Shown: positions 25,445 through 34,920, numbered from the stretch's first letter. The stretch is DNA of 64,000 nt from JABCYV01 sp035512155 (GCA_035512155.1 DATKEN010000014.1:62001-126000); one strand, 5' to 3'. The notes: generated by a model not told the origin, from the sequence alone. A program made the numbers and translations.

Positions 25445-27282
25445 ATCTTTGCTTCGTACTCAGTTTGGATCAGACCAGTCACTGGCAGCTTATCGAGGTT
25501 GCGCGGGAGTTCGATGACAAATGTTGTGCCCTGGCCGGGTTGGCTCCGGACGCTGATTCTGCCTCCATGATCGCTCACAATAGATTGCACGATTGCGAGC
25601 CCAAGCCCGGTACCATCCGCTTTGCTGGTGTAGTACGGGGTGAACAAACGCCCGCGATCTTCCGCACTCAAGCCTATGCCTGTGTCCGAGATTTCCACCA
25701 AGACGCCATTCGGGCCATCTCGCGTGCGCAGGGTGAGTCTGCCGCCTTGGGGCATCGCATCAAGCGCATTGAACACGAGGTTAGAAACAGCGCGATACAG
25801 CAGATCGGGATCAGCGGCGATCGGCTGTGGAGATCCGGACAATTCCAATTTGCATTCGATAGGGATACGGCTGCCTGACTGCAATTGTGCCTGAAGTAGC
25901 CGGACTACATTTCGCACGATGTCGTTGATTTGCACACTCTGAAATTGTGGCTGCGGCATGCTGGAAAATTCGCTGAAGCGGGAGACGATTGTTTTCAGGT
26001 TGGAGATCTCGGCCAATAGGGTGGACGAGCTTTCCTGAAAAACTTCCTCGAATTGCTCCGGACTTTGCTCCCGGGCCCGGATGAGGTTTTCCACCGTCAA
26101 TTGCAAGGGAAACATGGGATTCTTGAGCTCATGGGCCAGGCGTCGCGCCAACTCCCTCCACGCCGCCACGCGTTCTGTCTTCACCAGTTGTTCCTTCCGC
26201 TCCAGAAGCTCACCGGTCATGCGATTGAAAGATTTCGCCAGGGCGCCCAGTTCGTCCGATGATGTCACCGGCACCTTAGTATTCCAGTTGCCAGCCGCAA
26301 TCTCACGGGCCGCATCAGCGAGTTGTTCAACCGGGCGTGTGACTCGGGCAGCGGTCCATCGACTAAACAATATCGCCAGAGCAATTCCAACACTCGCAGC
26401 CAGCAACGCCGCTGAGCGGATGTGCTGCTGTAGTTCGACAACGGATCGGCGAGAACTCCCGAGTATAAGAACCGCGAGTATCTGATTGTCTTGACCGCCC
26501 AGCGGAATGGCGTGAACGCTTTCGTCGTCGGAAGCGTCCGATGACCAGTGAACGATGGCAGTCGTTTCTTGGCGTGTCTTCAGAACGTGTTCGATAAGGG
26601 GCGCAACCCGATCGGGTTGCTGCAGAGTGCCAGAGGGATCAATGAGATACTGGAGAGAAACCGCAGCACCGGCTTTTTCTTCACTCAGCTTCTGATAAAG
26701 CATGGCTCGCATTCCATTCGGAAGTTCGAGGCTGGCCATGAAATTCTTATCCATGCGACGACCGCCTATCACATAGAGCGATTTGTCGCCAACATCCACT
26801 TTGCGGATGGCCGATAGTCCTAAGGCTGGGCCTGTGGGCAGGTCTTCTTGGCGGAGGAACACGTCTTTGGGGACTGGTCCGGTCAACGAAAACAGTTCGT
26901 GGTAGCCAAATTTAGCCGGCCACTGCGCCGACGAGATAATTGTCCCATCACTGTCCGCCAGTTCGAGGAAATCCAACTTCTGGCTGTCCGCCAGGGATTT
27001 TGCTTCGCTTAAATAGGCCGCGTAGTTAGGAGCGTTCCTATTGAGGTTGAGGGCGAGGCGCGTGCTGATGTCGGTCGCCGCGACCGCTTCTACCCGCTGC
27101 ACGACCTCTTCGCCTCGACGGTTAAAGGCGTGTTGGAATTGAGCCACTAGGGCGGTGGTTCTTTCGTCATTGGCCCGCTCGAACGCTCGCCGCGTGACCG
27201 CGGAAACGATCAAGGTGACTGCCGCAACCGAAACGAATACCGTGAGCGCGAACCCCGCTAGCAGTCTGCTGCGGAAACTCAT
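25441..27282 (-). CDS. NtrY-like sensor histidine kinase
   Basis: 613 residues from ATG 27282. One N-terminal membrane helix (LLAGFALTVFVSVAAVTLIV), a periplasmic sensor region of about 260 residues, a second helix (SAALLAASVGIALAILF), HAMP, then the H-box ARRLAHELKNPMFPLQLT and the N/G boxes LVFNALDAMPQGG and ISDTGIGLSAEDRGRLF. It phosphorylates the NtrX-like regulator encoded next. The chosen start overlaps the stop of the peptide-binding gene (ATGA), giving an unbroken four-gene operon. Confidence 0.88.
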   Translation of the reverse strand: MSFRSRLLAGFALTVFVSVAAVTLIVSAVTRRAFERANDERTTALVAQFQHAFNRRGEEVVQRVEAVAATDISTRLALNLNRNAPNYAAYLSEAKSLADSQKLDFLELADSDGTIISSAQWPAKFGYHELFSLTGPVPKDVFLRQEDLPTGPALGLSAIRKVDVGDKSLYVIGGRRMDKNFMASLELPNGMRAMLYQKLSEEKAGAAVSLQYLIDPSGTLQQPDRVAPLIEHVLKTRQETTAIVHWSSDASDDESVHAIPLGGQDNQILAVLILGSSRRSVVELQQHIRSAALLAASVGIALAILFSRWTAARVTRPVEQLADAAREIAAGNWNTKVPVTSSDELGALAKSFNRMTGELLERKEQLVKTERVAAWRELARRLAHELKNPMFPLQLTVENLIRAREQSPEQFEEVFQESSSTLLAEISNLKTIVSRFSEFSSMPQPQFQSVQINDIVRNVVRLLQAQLQSGSRIPIECKLELSGSPQPIAADPDLLYRAVSNLVFNALDAMPQGGRLTLRTRDGPNGVLVEISDTGIGLSAEDRGRLFTPYYTSKADGTGLGLAIVQSIVSDHGGRISVRSQPGQGTTFVIELPRNLDKLPVTGLIQTEYEAKM

Positions 27283-28646
27283 GGCTTCCCCGTTCCCAGC
27301 CAAACATCTTGCAGACGCCAACCTCCCTCGCGATCGGTATTCCAGTTTCTCACGCCTCCTTCCAGAGCTGACGCAAACCTCAAGTGCAGCAGTGGAATAA
27401 CCTGTCGCGACTGCAGCAGTGTCCGTTCCGCCACGTAGAGATCGTTGGCTGAATCACCATTAAAAGTGGGCTGAGCGAGGTTCAGCGAAGTCGCCAGGTT
27501 CGTAAGTGCGATGCGAGCGTCAAGCGAAGCCAGCGGGATGCGGACCAAGCGCAGGTCGGCATTGACCGAGTTAGTAGGTTGGAGCGTAAGGCCGGCGTCG
27601 CGTGCGTTCAGCGTAATTCTCTCGGCCACCAACCGAGCCACAGGGTCAGTCGCGTCGTAACTGAGGGTCCAAGGAGACATCTGGCGGGGATTTCTGTGCT
27701 GCGACTGCATCCGCGATACGTCCATGTCAGTCGAAAAAAGGAAGGCATATCCTGTCATCCAATTCGGAAGCAGTCCATCGGCGGGATCAGCGCCACCTTG
27801 GAGCAATACTACGCTCAAAGACCTACGATCGATGCTAAGCGCGAGAGTTTCGCGTTGCTGTAGATCGCCAGAAGAATGCTGATCATTAGTGAAAACCAGC
27901 GCCATTAGTTCAGTCGGAGAAGAAGTGTCTACCCTGCGGCCTTCGGTGGTAGCGCGCTGAGCTTGGTCGGAGGCAACTTCGATCAAATCAACTCTACCGA
28001 GATCAAGGGAGATCATCTGCTCATGCAAGCTCTTCCCCAGCTCGATTTCTATAGAATCTACGAAGGCTCGGCCGTCCCAGTAGTCATCGCGCGCAGTTAG
28101 CGTCAGTTTCTTTCCCGGATCCCAATGGGCGACAGAGAACGCACCGCTACCTGTCAACTTACCGCCGTCCCGTTTGGCGATACCATAGCGTGCCATTGCC
28201 AACTCGCCGGGCAGATTTGGAGTGGGAACATCACATTCGATTACTATCCCTGGCCCGGCTGAAAATATCTTCCACTTTGAGTTGGCCGCCCGTAACGACG
28301 CTGCCACGGCGCCGGAGCTGAGTGCTGTTCCGTCATGAAATGTAACTCCCGGTCGGATATAAAACTGCCAGCGTTGGCTTCCTGGTTCGGACTGCCACGA
28401 ACTGGCCAGTGCGGGATGAGGTCTGTCCTGGTCGTCAAGCACGACTAGCGTGTCAAAGATCAGACCCGAGAGGTTACGTCGGGCCAACGATTCTGGCTGG
28501 CTTGAATCCGCTGGATCGAGAGATGTGGGCGCGGCGCGCATGGCGACCTTTAGCGTGCCGCCGTAGCGCGGGCGCGTAGCAGCACTGGTTACATCGCCGA
28601 AGAGCAGACTAGTGACCACAACTAATGGTAAGCCGGAACGCCTCAT
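27279..28646 (-). CDS. Peptide/nickel-type solute-binding protein (SBP family 5), no transporter nearby
   Basis: 455 residues from ATG 28646, after GGGGAG. Signal peptide LVVVTSLLFGDVTSAA, then the DppA/OppA-like RYGGTLKVAMRAAPTSLDP, LIFDTLVVLDDQDRPHPALA, FYIRPGVTFHDGTALSS and LTGSGAFSVAHWDPGKKL. Such proteins bind oligopeptides or metal complexes in the periplasm for an ABC transporter. No permease or ATPase gene is near; instead the gene is coupled to a sensor kinase, so a sensory role is inferred. It is shorter than DppA (about 535) and the middle region is compressed. Confidence 0.8.
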   Translation of the reverse strand: MRRSGLPLVVVTSLLFGDVTSAATRPRYGGTLKVAMRAAPTSLDPADSSQPESLARRNLSGLIFDTLVVLDDQDRPHPALASSWQSEPGSQRWQFYIRPGVTFHDGTALSSGAVAASLRAANSKWKIFSAGPGIVIECDVPTPNLPGELAMARYGIAKRDGGKLTGSGAFSVAHWDPGKKLTLTARDDYWDGRAFVDSIEIELGKSLHEQMISLDLGRVDLIEVASDQAQRATTEGRRVDTSSPTELMALVFTNDQHSSGDLQQRETLALSIDRRSLSVVLLQGGADPADGLLPNWMTGYAFLFSTDMDVSRMQSQHRNPRQMSPWTLSYDATDPVARLVAERITLNARDAGLTLQPTNSVNADLRLVRIPLASLDARIALTNLATSLNLAQPTFNGDSANDLYVAERTLLQSRQVIPLLHLRFASALEGGVRNWNTDREGGWRLQDVWLGTGKP

Positions 28647-29877
28647 ATCTCCCCGTCTCCGAATTTCGCGAAACCGCAATGGCCCCGTTTCCGCTTGACT
28701 CCGCCCACAGCGCAGTGATCGGTCCTCCAAAATCCGCAGGCTGGCTTACTGCGATTGGATCACGATCGGGAAACTCGAAGGCTCTCACCGTATCGCCCCT
28801 GTTGTTGCCGCTTTCTGTTGCCAGAATCTGCCAGCCTGATCCACAGCCGCTGTGTACGCCGGTAATATCGCTACCCCAAGCTAACTTTCCTGCAGTCCGA
28901 TCAGTAATTCCGTCGAGCATATGCAGGGGACCGTTCACCGAAGCCAGCATCCAAAGCGTGTACTTTTCCCGAGGCAGAGCTGCCGCCGAATAAAATGCTG
29001 GCGCCGTTGTCTGTTTGCCTACGCCCGGCACCAGCACACCCGTAAAGAAATTCCGCAACGGCGCGAAGAATGCACTCAAACCGTACTGATCGGTTCCGAT
29101 TGGCCAGGGATCGTCGCTCTCATAGCAAGTCATGGTCACAGGCGCGCTGCTCGTGCTTCGGCAGAAGATGCCCGGCAGGAACGCATCGAAGAGATGGTCT
29201 TTGCGCAAGATCAATCGTCCTCTGAGATCGCGAGGCCAGGGCCGGGAGTGAGCGACGGCCAGGAACTGCTCCGATTGCCAGCGGCCATCCTGCATCCTGT
29301 AGACTATGACCCCGTTTGAATCGAGAACCAGCAGGTGCGAAGGAGTGCCGTCTAGTATCGCAGCATCCATGATGCGGTCAGCTTGAGACCAGAGCAGAGT
29401 CTTCCGTACCTCCATCGCGGCGGCTTCATGCGCGGCCAGTTGTGCATCCGGGCGTGCGAATGAAACCATCACGACTGACGACTCGTTCGCGCCCTGATGA
29501 ACCTCTGCAATCCAAACATAATCTCGCAGGTCTTCGGAGAGGAAGACTTGCACAGTGGCGGCAGCCTGTTCGGCATTCACGAAGCGAAGGCCCAATGTAG
29601 CCAACTGGATGAGCACGCCGCGGCGAATTTCGTCCACGTCCGTCTGCCGCAACGAAGAGTGGTTCTTGAAGTCGAGGGCAACAGTGCCCGGGCCTGTAAC
29701 TGCTGCAATCTTTGCGGCTAGTTGCGCCGCAGGGCTGGTCCAATTATCAGCCAATGCCTCGGCTGCCAACAGAAGCAGGATGAGCAGGGAAGATGTGAAG
29801 CACTGAAAGCGCCGCGGCAGAATAGGCACGTCCCGGATGAGCCGATTATAAACTGAGTTGCGCATGGCTTTTCGCAT
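28609..29877 (-). CDS. Exported protein of unknown function, first gene of the sensor operon
   Basis: 422 residues. A hydrophobic segment FTSSLLILLLLAAEALAD around residues 28-44 looks like a signal peptide, preceded by a long basic N-region; the true start may be a later codon. Residues 50-150 resemble a lipoprotein-like domain that pairs a strand-rich part with QVFLSEDLRDYVWIAEV. The rest has short repeated strands (HLLVLDSNGVIVYRMQDGRW, WQILATES) that suggest a beta-propeller. I do not recognise the family. Its 3' end overlaps the peptide-binding gene by 38 bases, so both are translated from one message. Confidence 0.6.
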   Translation of the reverse strand: MRKAMRNSVYNRLIRDVPILPRRFQCFTSSLLILLLLAAEALADNWTSPAAQLAAKIAAVTGPGTVALDFKNHSSLRQTDVDEIRRGVLIQLATLGLRFVNAEQAAATVQVFLSEDLRDYVWIAEVHQGANESSVVMVSFARPDAQLAAHEAAAMEVRKTLLWSQADRIMDAAILDGTPSHLLVLDSNGVIVYRMQDGRWQSEQFLAVAHSRPWPRDLRGRLILRKDHLFDAFLPGIFCRSTSSAPVTMTCYESDDPWPIGTDQYGLSAFFAPLRNFFTGVLVPGVGKQTTAPAFYSAAALPREKYTLWMLASVNGPLHMLDGITDRTAGKLAWGSDITGVHSGCGSGWQILATESGNNRGDTVRAFEFPDRDPIAVSQPADFGGPITALWAESSGNGAIAVSRNSETGRYEAFRLTISCGH

Positions 29878-30002
29878 AGCGATGTGTACTGGTTGGACTC
29901 ATCCCGAACCCGAGCGCGAAATGCTACTCGGCCCTACAACTATTGACACCGCAGCGGGTGGCAAACTGTTCGCAAGACTCCAACCTCAGGCACCATCACG
30001 AC

Positions 30003-31331
30003 TTATTTCTGTACTGGCGATTCTGAGTCCTCTGCCTGGCTGGCATGATTCGAGACGTTCATGCTGCGCAACACATCATTGGCGAAGAAGAACTTACCGT
30101 CGGCCGGCACCATCATGATCTGCAGCTTGTCCGACAGTCGTTCCGCGACGATTTTGTTAATCAGCAGCGGGTTCTGCTTCAGCATCGCTCCTTCACTCTG
30201 CATCCGTTCCGCGTCGGCGGCAGCTGTGACCCGTATACGGTCGGCTTCGGCTGCAGCCAGTAACTTGCGGCGTTCCATCTCTGCCTTGCTATCGATTACC
30301 TTCGCCTCGGCTAGCGCTTCCGCATTCTTAACCGTGGCTTCTTTGCGAGCTTCGGCTTCCAGCTTAGATTGCTGAATCTGTTTCTCTTTCAGCGGCAGGG
30401 TATATTGCATGGCATCAGCCTCACCCTTCGCTTGCAGCACGCGCACCTGGGCCTGTCCTTCCGCCTGCTTCACTTGCTGAGCTTTGGTCGCTTCCGCTTC
30501 CAGTTCCGAGAGCCTCACTTGCTTTTGCTGGATCTCGGTTTGCACGCCCATCTGATCGTTCTCTTGCTCCTTCAACAAAAGGCTCTCCAGCCCTTTGGCG
30601 TATTCAGGGGGAAGTTGAATGTCGCGGAGCATTACCTCTTTCACCACGATGCCGTCTGCGGCGAGCTTCTGCGTTATGGCGACCGCGGCTCGCTTTCGGA
30701 TTTCCTCTCGCCGGGCAGCAAACACGTCCCGCACCGTGTAATTGGGCACCAGTTCACGCCAAACACTGGCCACTACTGGAGGTACGATTTCCTTCTCCAC
30801 AGGTTGTGGCAGGTTGCCCTGGATGTAGTCCAGCCGCTTGGGGTCGAGGCGGTAGCGAACCGTGATCGCCAATCCGACCGTGAGACCCTCCTTGGCCTGA
30901 ACCTTTAGCGGTTCGGATTTCACACCTCGGCTGGAAGGCGTACTTGCGTTTTCTTCCTGCTCACCGGTTGTGAATAGCTGATCGCGGGTGTCGAACAGTG
31001 CAACCGCCTCCGCCAGAGGGGTTACGAAATGTGCTCCGGGATAAAGCGTGCCTGCCAACGTCCCGCTGGTCTGACTGATGCGAACCCCAGCCATGCCGCT
31101 GGGAACCACGACGATGCCCAATGCCAGCAGTATCGGTCCCCAGGCCAGCATGGCTAGCCCGAGGGCTCCCCGCCAGCGGATATGCGGAGCAGCTGGCAGC
31201 GGTCCAGCTCCAGCAGTCACCAGAGCCTGGCGATACTTCATTTCCAGATAGAGGTCATAAGCGAGAATTCCCGCGGCAGCCGAGATCATCCCAATGCCGC
31301 CCCACATCAGTAAATACTTCAGAAACAACAT
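30003..31331 (-). CDS. SPFH/band 7 (prohibitin-like) membrane protein
   Basis: 442 residues. Two N-terminal membrane helices (residues 5-27 and 53-77), then the SPFH domain: GMAGVRISQTSGTLAGTLYPG, LTVGLAITVRYRLDP, and ELVPNYTVRDVFAARREEI. A long Ala/Glu/Lys-rich coiled coil follows (residues 260-400), typical of flotillin/prohibitin scaffolds. Role in membrane microdomains is inferred from the family. GAGGAAAGG stands before the ATG at 31331. A 50-aa membrane protein gene lies 30 bases upstream on the same strand. Confidence 0.85.
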   Translation of the reverse strand: MLFLKYLLMWGGIGMISAAAGILAYDLYLEMKYRQALVTAGAGPLPAAPHIRWRGALGLAMLAWGPILLALGIVVVPSGMAGVRISQTSGTLAGTLYPGAHFVTPLAEAVALFDTRDQLFTTGEQEENASTPSSRGVKSEPLKVQAKEGLTVGLAITVRYRLDPKRLDYIQGNLPQPVEKEIVPPVVASVWRELVPNYTVRDVFAARREEIRKRAAVAITQKLAADGIVVKEVMLRDIQLPPEYAKGLESLLLKEQENDQMGVQTEIQQKQVRLSELEAEATKAQQVKQAEGQAQVRVLQAKGEADAMQYTLPLKEKQIQQSKLEAEARKEATVKNAEALAEAKVIDSKAEMERRKLLAAAEADRIRVTAAADAERMQSEGAMLKQNPLLINKIVAERLSDKLQIMMVPADGKFFFANDVLRSMNVSNHASQAEDSESPVQK

Positions 31332-31361
31332 AGCGTTTTCCTTTCCTCGGATCTTGACCCC

Positions 31362-31514
31362 TCAGCGTGCTTGGCCCGACTTCATCTGTCTTGCCTGCTG
31401 CGCGAACAACAAGCAGAATACTTTGCCGAAGATCAGTTCCTCGACCAGCAGTGCGACTGCGAGAGAGAAGCCCATTCCCGCTAGGGCTGCCATTGCTGTG
31501 ATTACGAGTCGCAT
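31362..31514 (-). CDS. Small membrane protein of 50 aa next to the SPFH gene
   Basis: ATG at 31514 is preceded by GGAGGA five bases upstream, a strong ribosome-binding site. The frame ends in TGA at 31362-31364. The peptide begins MRLVITAMAALAGMGFSLAV and continues hydrophobic for about 35 residues (ALLVEELIFGKVFCLLF), then a short basic tail. It is likely one membrane helix pair. Only 30 bases separate it from the SPFH gene, so the two probably share a message and the small protein may be a partner. The family is not recognised. Confidence 0.6.
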   Translation of the reverse strand: MRLVITAMAALAGMGFSLAVALLVEELIFGKVFCLLFAQQARQMKSGQAR

Positions 31515-31791
31515 GGTGTCCTCCTAAGAACCTGTCTCAGTGGCTGCAATCTGGTTGATTTCATGTCAGCCTTACAAAGCCAATGGCACGCCAAGAACCA
31601 GGTGCGACGTCACAGATTCAGAAGGAGTTACAACCGGCGGAAGCGCTGGACATAGTGTTCGACCGCAGACAGCGTGTCAGGCCCGACACGGCATGTGGAA
31701 GTTGTCATGAAGAAACACATACTTCTTTCGATCTCAACTCCCAGAATTGACATCCGCGTACACGCGGCTCTATCGTTTCGCACCGGACAGC

Positions 31792-32871
31792 ATGAACATC
31801 GTCAAAGCAACCCGGCGTTTCGAAGAATGGCTGGGCCGGCATCTTACGCTGGTCAAACCCGACCTCCGCTTGAAGCACCAGCGCATGGCGGAAGCAGCAT
31901 TTCCTTTCCTGCGGGCAACCTTCTATCGCTGGATACAGCTGTGGCCGGAGGTATGTCCTGACTTGTCGAAGGCTCCAAGAGTCCTCGCAGTAGGCGATCT
32001 GCATGTGGAAAATTTCGGCACCTGGAGGGACATTGAGGGTCGCTTAGTCTGGGGTGTTAATGACTTCGACGAAGCGGCCATGCTGCCCTACACCATTGAC
32101 CTGGTGCGGCTCGCCACAAGCGCAGTACTTGCAATCGAAGAGGGTCATCTGGCATTGAAGGCAAAAGAAGGATGCGCCGCGCTATTGGACGGCTACAGGC
32201 AGTCGCTCGCGGAACATGGGCGCCCGTTCGTCCTTGAGGAACAGAACCAATGGCTGCGGGAGGCTGCCACTGGCGTGCTGCGTGATCCGGTGCATTTCTG
32301 GAAAAAAATGGAAAGTTTGCCACAATTGACCGGAAACATTCCGCCTGGCGCGCGGGAAGCTCTCGAGCACCTTCTTCCCGAACGGGGCCTCTCCTATCGG
32401 ACGGTGAAGCGGGTTGCAGGCCTAGGAAGTTTGGGGCACATTCGCGTGGTCGCGATAGCAGACTGTCATGGCAGCCACATCGCACGTGAAGCCAAAGCCA
32501 TGAGGCCGTCCGCTGTTTATTGGGAGAGTGGTGGCCCGGCGGAGATCGTGTGCCAGGTAATTATGAGCCGGGCGGTGCGCTGCCCCGATCCCTTCGTACG
32601 ACTGCGCGGCCATTGGCTTGTTCGTCGGCTCGCGCCCTATTGCACTCGTATTGAGCTGAGCGTGCTACCTACAAATCGCGACGAGCTCCGCCTACTCTTC
32701 GCCATGGGATGGGAAACCGCCAATATCCACCTGGGTAGTGAGAGTGCGTCCAAGGACGTCCGCCGTCACCTCAGCACGCTAAAGCCAAACTGGCTGTTGT
32801 CCGCCGCGCGTGATATGGCGAAGGCTGTCAGTGACGACTGGAGAGTTTGGAAAAAATCATCCGAAGCCTGA
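31792..32871 (+). CDS. DUF2252 family protein
   Basis: 359 residues from ATG 31792; an in-frame TTG at 31747 would add 15. The signatures GDLHVENFGTWRD and VWGVNDFDEAAMLPYTIDLVRLA are those of DUF2252, whose fold is distantly related to aminoglycoside phosphotransferases/kinases: GDLHxxN would be the catalytic loop and NDFDEA the metal-binding Asp. Substrate is unknown. No ribosome-binding site is clear for either start. The 277 bases before it hold only promoterless sequence and no gene that I can see. Confidence 0.75.
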   Translation: MNIVKATRRFEEWLGRHLTLVKPDLRLKHQRMAEAAFPFLRATFYRWIQLWPEVCPDLSKAPRVLAVGDLHVENFGTWRDIEGRLVWGVNDFDEAAMLPYTIDLVRLATSAVLAIEEGHLALKAKEGCAALLDGYRQSLAEHGRPFVLEEQNQWLREAATGVLRDPVHFWKKMESLPQLTGNIPPGAREALEHLLPERGLSYRTVKRVAGLGSLGHIRVVAIADCHGSHIAREAKAMRPSAVYWESGGPAEIVCQVIMSRAVRCPDPFVRLRGHWLVRRLAPYCTRIELSVLPTNRDELRLLFAMGWETANIHLGSESASKDVRRHLSTLKPNWLLSAARDMAKAVSDDWRVWKKSSEA

Positions 32872-32892
32872 GCCTTGGGTCCACCAGCGATT

Positions 32893-33383
32893 TTAAATTC
32901 CCTGAGGGATGCCATAGAGCAATTCATCCTCTGGCTGCGATCCCTCATCGCTCCCGGCGGTCTCACGTCGCAAAGCGCCCAACAGGGCATCCAGGATGGC
33001 TCGGAGAGATTGGGGACTCTCGACGAGCACGCGCTCCATGCTCTCGCGATGAACCGCCAATTCGCCGATCAGTTGTGCGCCTTTCGTGTCGACGTCCCAA
33101 ATTGCGTCCCATCTGGCGCAACTTCGGCGCAGGCTTTTCACCCCGAACCCGGCTCGAGCAAAGGGATAGCCCAGACTGCCGGTCGTCATCCAGTGAACCA
33201 CTAATTCCTCAACGTGGGCCGCACTGCAGGCACGCTGAATGCCTCGTGCGCTGCCAGACGTTCATTCCATTGCAAGACCTGCAGTTTATCTTCCCAGCGG
33301 TTTTCAGCAACCAGGAACCAGCTGTCCGTGCCCAGTCTTCTCCCCCCACAGATGGCGCACACGTTCATTTGCGAGACATCCAT
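32893..33383 (-). pseudogene. Frameshifted small Cys-containing gene
   Basis: Two reading frames on the minus strand join into one plausible protein. From ATG 33383 the frame gives CAICGG, then WFLVAENRWEDKLQVLQWN and LAAHEA; just after, near 33240-33243, the coding sense moves to another frame reading IQRACSAAHVEELVVHWMTT, then GSLGYPFARAG and GELAVHRESMERVL, to the stop at 32893. Adding one base at the junction restores a protein of about 163 residues. The layout (CxxC, then WFLVAENRWED, then a Cys-Ser-x-x-His-Val segment) matches small proteins I associate with Acidobacteriota. Either the gene is decaying or the assembly has a one-base error. Confidence 0.55.
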
Positions 33384-33450
33384 ACGGTACCTTTCATTTC
33401 ATTACTCGCCTTGCCGTTCGATGTAGAAGAGTGTCCGTCGCCGTTGACGC

Positions 33451-33733
33451 TTACGCTGCTCCCGTTTGTGCGATGGGCGCCCTTTTCTTCGCTTGGGGGA
33501 GGGGAACTGTCAGCATTCCATGTTCCTTCTCAAAGATCAGGGTGAGCACCGATGAACAATGATCGCACAGCCAGTAGTGTTCGACGTGGCGCCGGGGTCG
33601 ACTTCGCCGGCGTGGTGTGAAGCCGGCCAAGCCAGCGACGAAAGCCTTTTCTCTCCACGCGGAACAATTTTCCGTGGCTCAAGCGACGGAAGGGAGTAGG
33701 GCAAATCGAATTCGCGCATTTGTTGAGCACCAA
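33451..33733 (-). pseudogene. Frameshifted small zinc-ribbon-like gene
   Basis: From ATG 33733 the minus strand reads MVLNKCANSICPTPFRRLSHGKLFRVE, written here as the segments CANSICPTPFRRL and HGKLFRVE. Near 33588-33590 the sense moves by one base to HVEHYWLCDHCSSVLTLIF and on to LTVPLPQAKKRAP, ending at TAA 33451-33453. The pair of Cys knuckles (C-x4-C and C-x2-C) around a GKLFR strand looks like a single small zinc-ribbon protein. Deleting one base at the junction would give about 93 residues. It is the second frame-broken gene in 850 bases. Downstream of it, 33734-33958 holds no gene that I can support. Confidence 0.5.
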
Positions 33734-33958
33734 AACTCCTGGCGTCGCAAGCTATCGGAAGTTCGGGCAAGTGCACGCGAATGGCCGAAAGTTATTCATG
33801 AAGAATTGTGCGCAAATCGCCGGAAAAACGTGGGATCGAGCCGCTAGACCTTCAGACCCGCCATGCCGAGCTTTGGTCAGGGCTGCCGATAGACCGTCAC
33901 GTCACGGTGAAGGGCAGTAGTGGTCACCGAGACGCAGAAGGTATGATCGCTTAGCTAT

Positions 33959-34780
33959 ATGCCTCGAACGGTCTTAATGTGTCCACCTACCTTCTTCGAC
34001 GTCCGCGAGGCGAAAAATCCATACATGGGTCATCCCATCGACCGCATTCGGGCGCAGCAGCAATGGCAGAACCTGCGCCGCTCCCTCGAAGACGCCGGAG
34101 TGAAGGTGGAAATGATCGCCCCGGTGGAAGGCCTCGACGACATGGTGTTTGCCGCCAACCAGGTTTTCGTCGGAGACCACGACAAGATCGGTAAGTTCAT
34201 CGTTCCCAGCCGCATGCGCTATCCTTCGCGCCAGAAGGAAGTTCCGTTCTACGTGGACTGGTTCCGCCAGCGCGGCTACAGGATCATCGAACTGGACTTT
34301 GGCGAAGACTTTCTGGAGGGTCACGGTGATCTGCTCTGGCATCCTGACCGCTCGAAGATCTGGGCAGCTTATGGCTTCCGCTCTACCCGCGGAGGCATAG
34401 AGAAGTTCGCCGCCGCCATGCGGGAGCTACGTATCCCCGTAGTGCCCCTCCAACTCGTGGATGCACATTGCTACCATCTGGATACTTCTCTCTGTCCGCT
34501 GAATCAGGATGCCGCGCTGATCAATCCGAGTGCCTACTCCGAAGAATCGTTGAACGATCTGCGCCGAGGCTGGAAGCGAATCCACGAAATGGGCAGTGAA
34601 GAAGCCCATCGGTTCATGGGCAATGGGATCGTTGCCAATGGACGCTACATCACGCCCTATCTGTCCGACAACCTGGGCAAAATCCTTGCAAGCGAAGGCC
34701 TTACACCTGTGATCGTGGACACCTCGGAATTCGAGAAATCCGGCGGCAGCGCATTTTGCATGAAGGCATTTTTGGACTGA
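33959..34780 (+). CDS. Dimethylarginine dimethylaminohydrolase / amidinotransferase-family enzyme
   Basis: 273 residues of the arginine-deiminase (pentein) superfamily. MCPPTFFDV at the N-terminus, FAANQVFVGD, EGHGDLLWHP, the active-site His in VDAHCYHLD, and the nucleophile Cys267 in SGGSAFCMKAFLD. Such enzymes hydrolyse or transfer the guanidino group of arginine or methylarginines; exact substrate is unclear. A TATGAT -10-like box at 33942-33947 lies only 11 bases before the ATG, so the message may be nearly leaderless. It stands alone, not with the arginine synthesis genes. Confidence 0.78.
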   Translation: MPRTVLMCPPTFFDVREAKNPYMGHPIDRIRAQQQWQNLRRSLEDAGVKVEMIAPVEGLDDMVFAANQVFVGDHDKIGKFIVPSRMRYPSRQKEVPFYVDWFRQRGYRIIELDFGEDFLEGHGDLLWHPDRSKIWAAYGFRSTRGGIEKFAAAMRELRIPVVPLQLVDAHCYHLDTSLCPLNQDAALINPSAYSEESLNDLRRGWKRIHEMGSEEAHRFMGNGIVANGRYITPYLSDNLGKILASEGLTPVIVDTSEFEKSGGSAFCMKAFLD

Positions 34781-34920
34781 AGGCGGGGAACCGCAATTAC
34801 GTCGGAATTGCTCCTGAGGCAGCGCTGGAGTAAGATGCCGCACAAGCGCTCGGTCGAAAGCACTGCAGCGCGAGAGGCTTCGGTCCTAGCCCCCTGATTT
34901 TCTTCCCCAGGAAATCCGCT

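Noticed and set aside
30045..30908. Plus-strand open frames opposite the SPFH gene
   Set aside because: They mirror the coding frame of the coiled coil; the low-complexity repeats make long shadow frames.
33617..33958. Plus-strand frames between 33617 and 33958
   Set aside because: They run against the frameshifted minus-strand gene, show no motifs and lack start signals.
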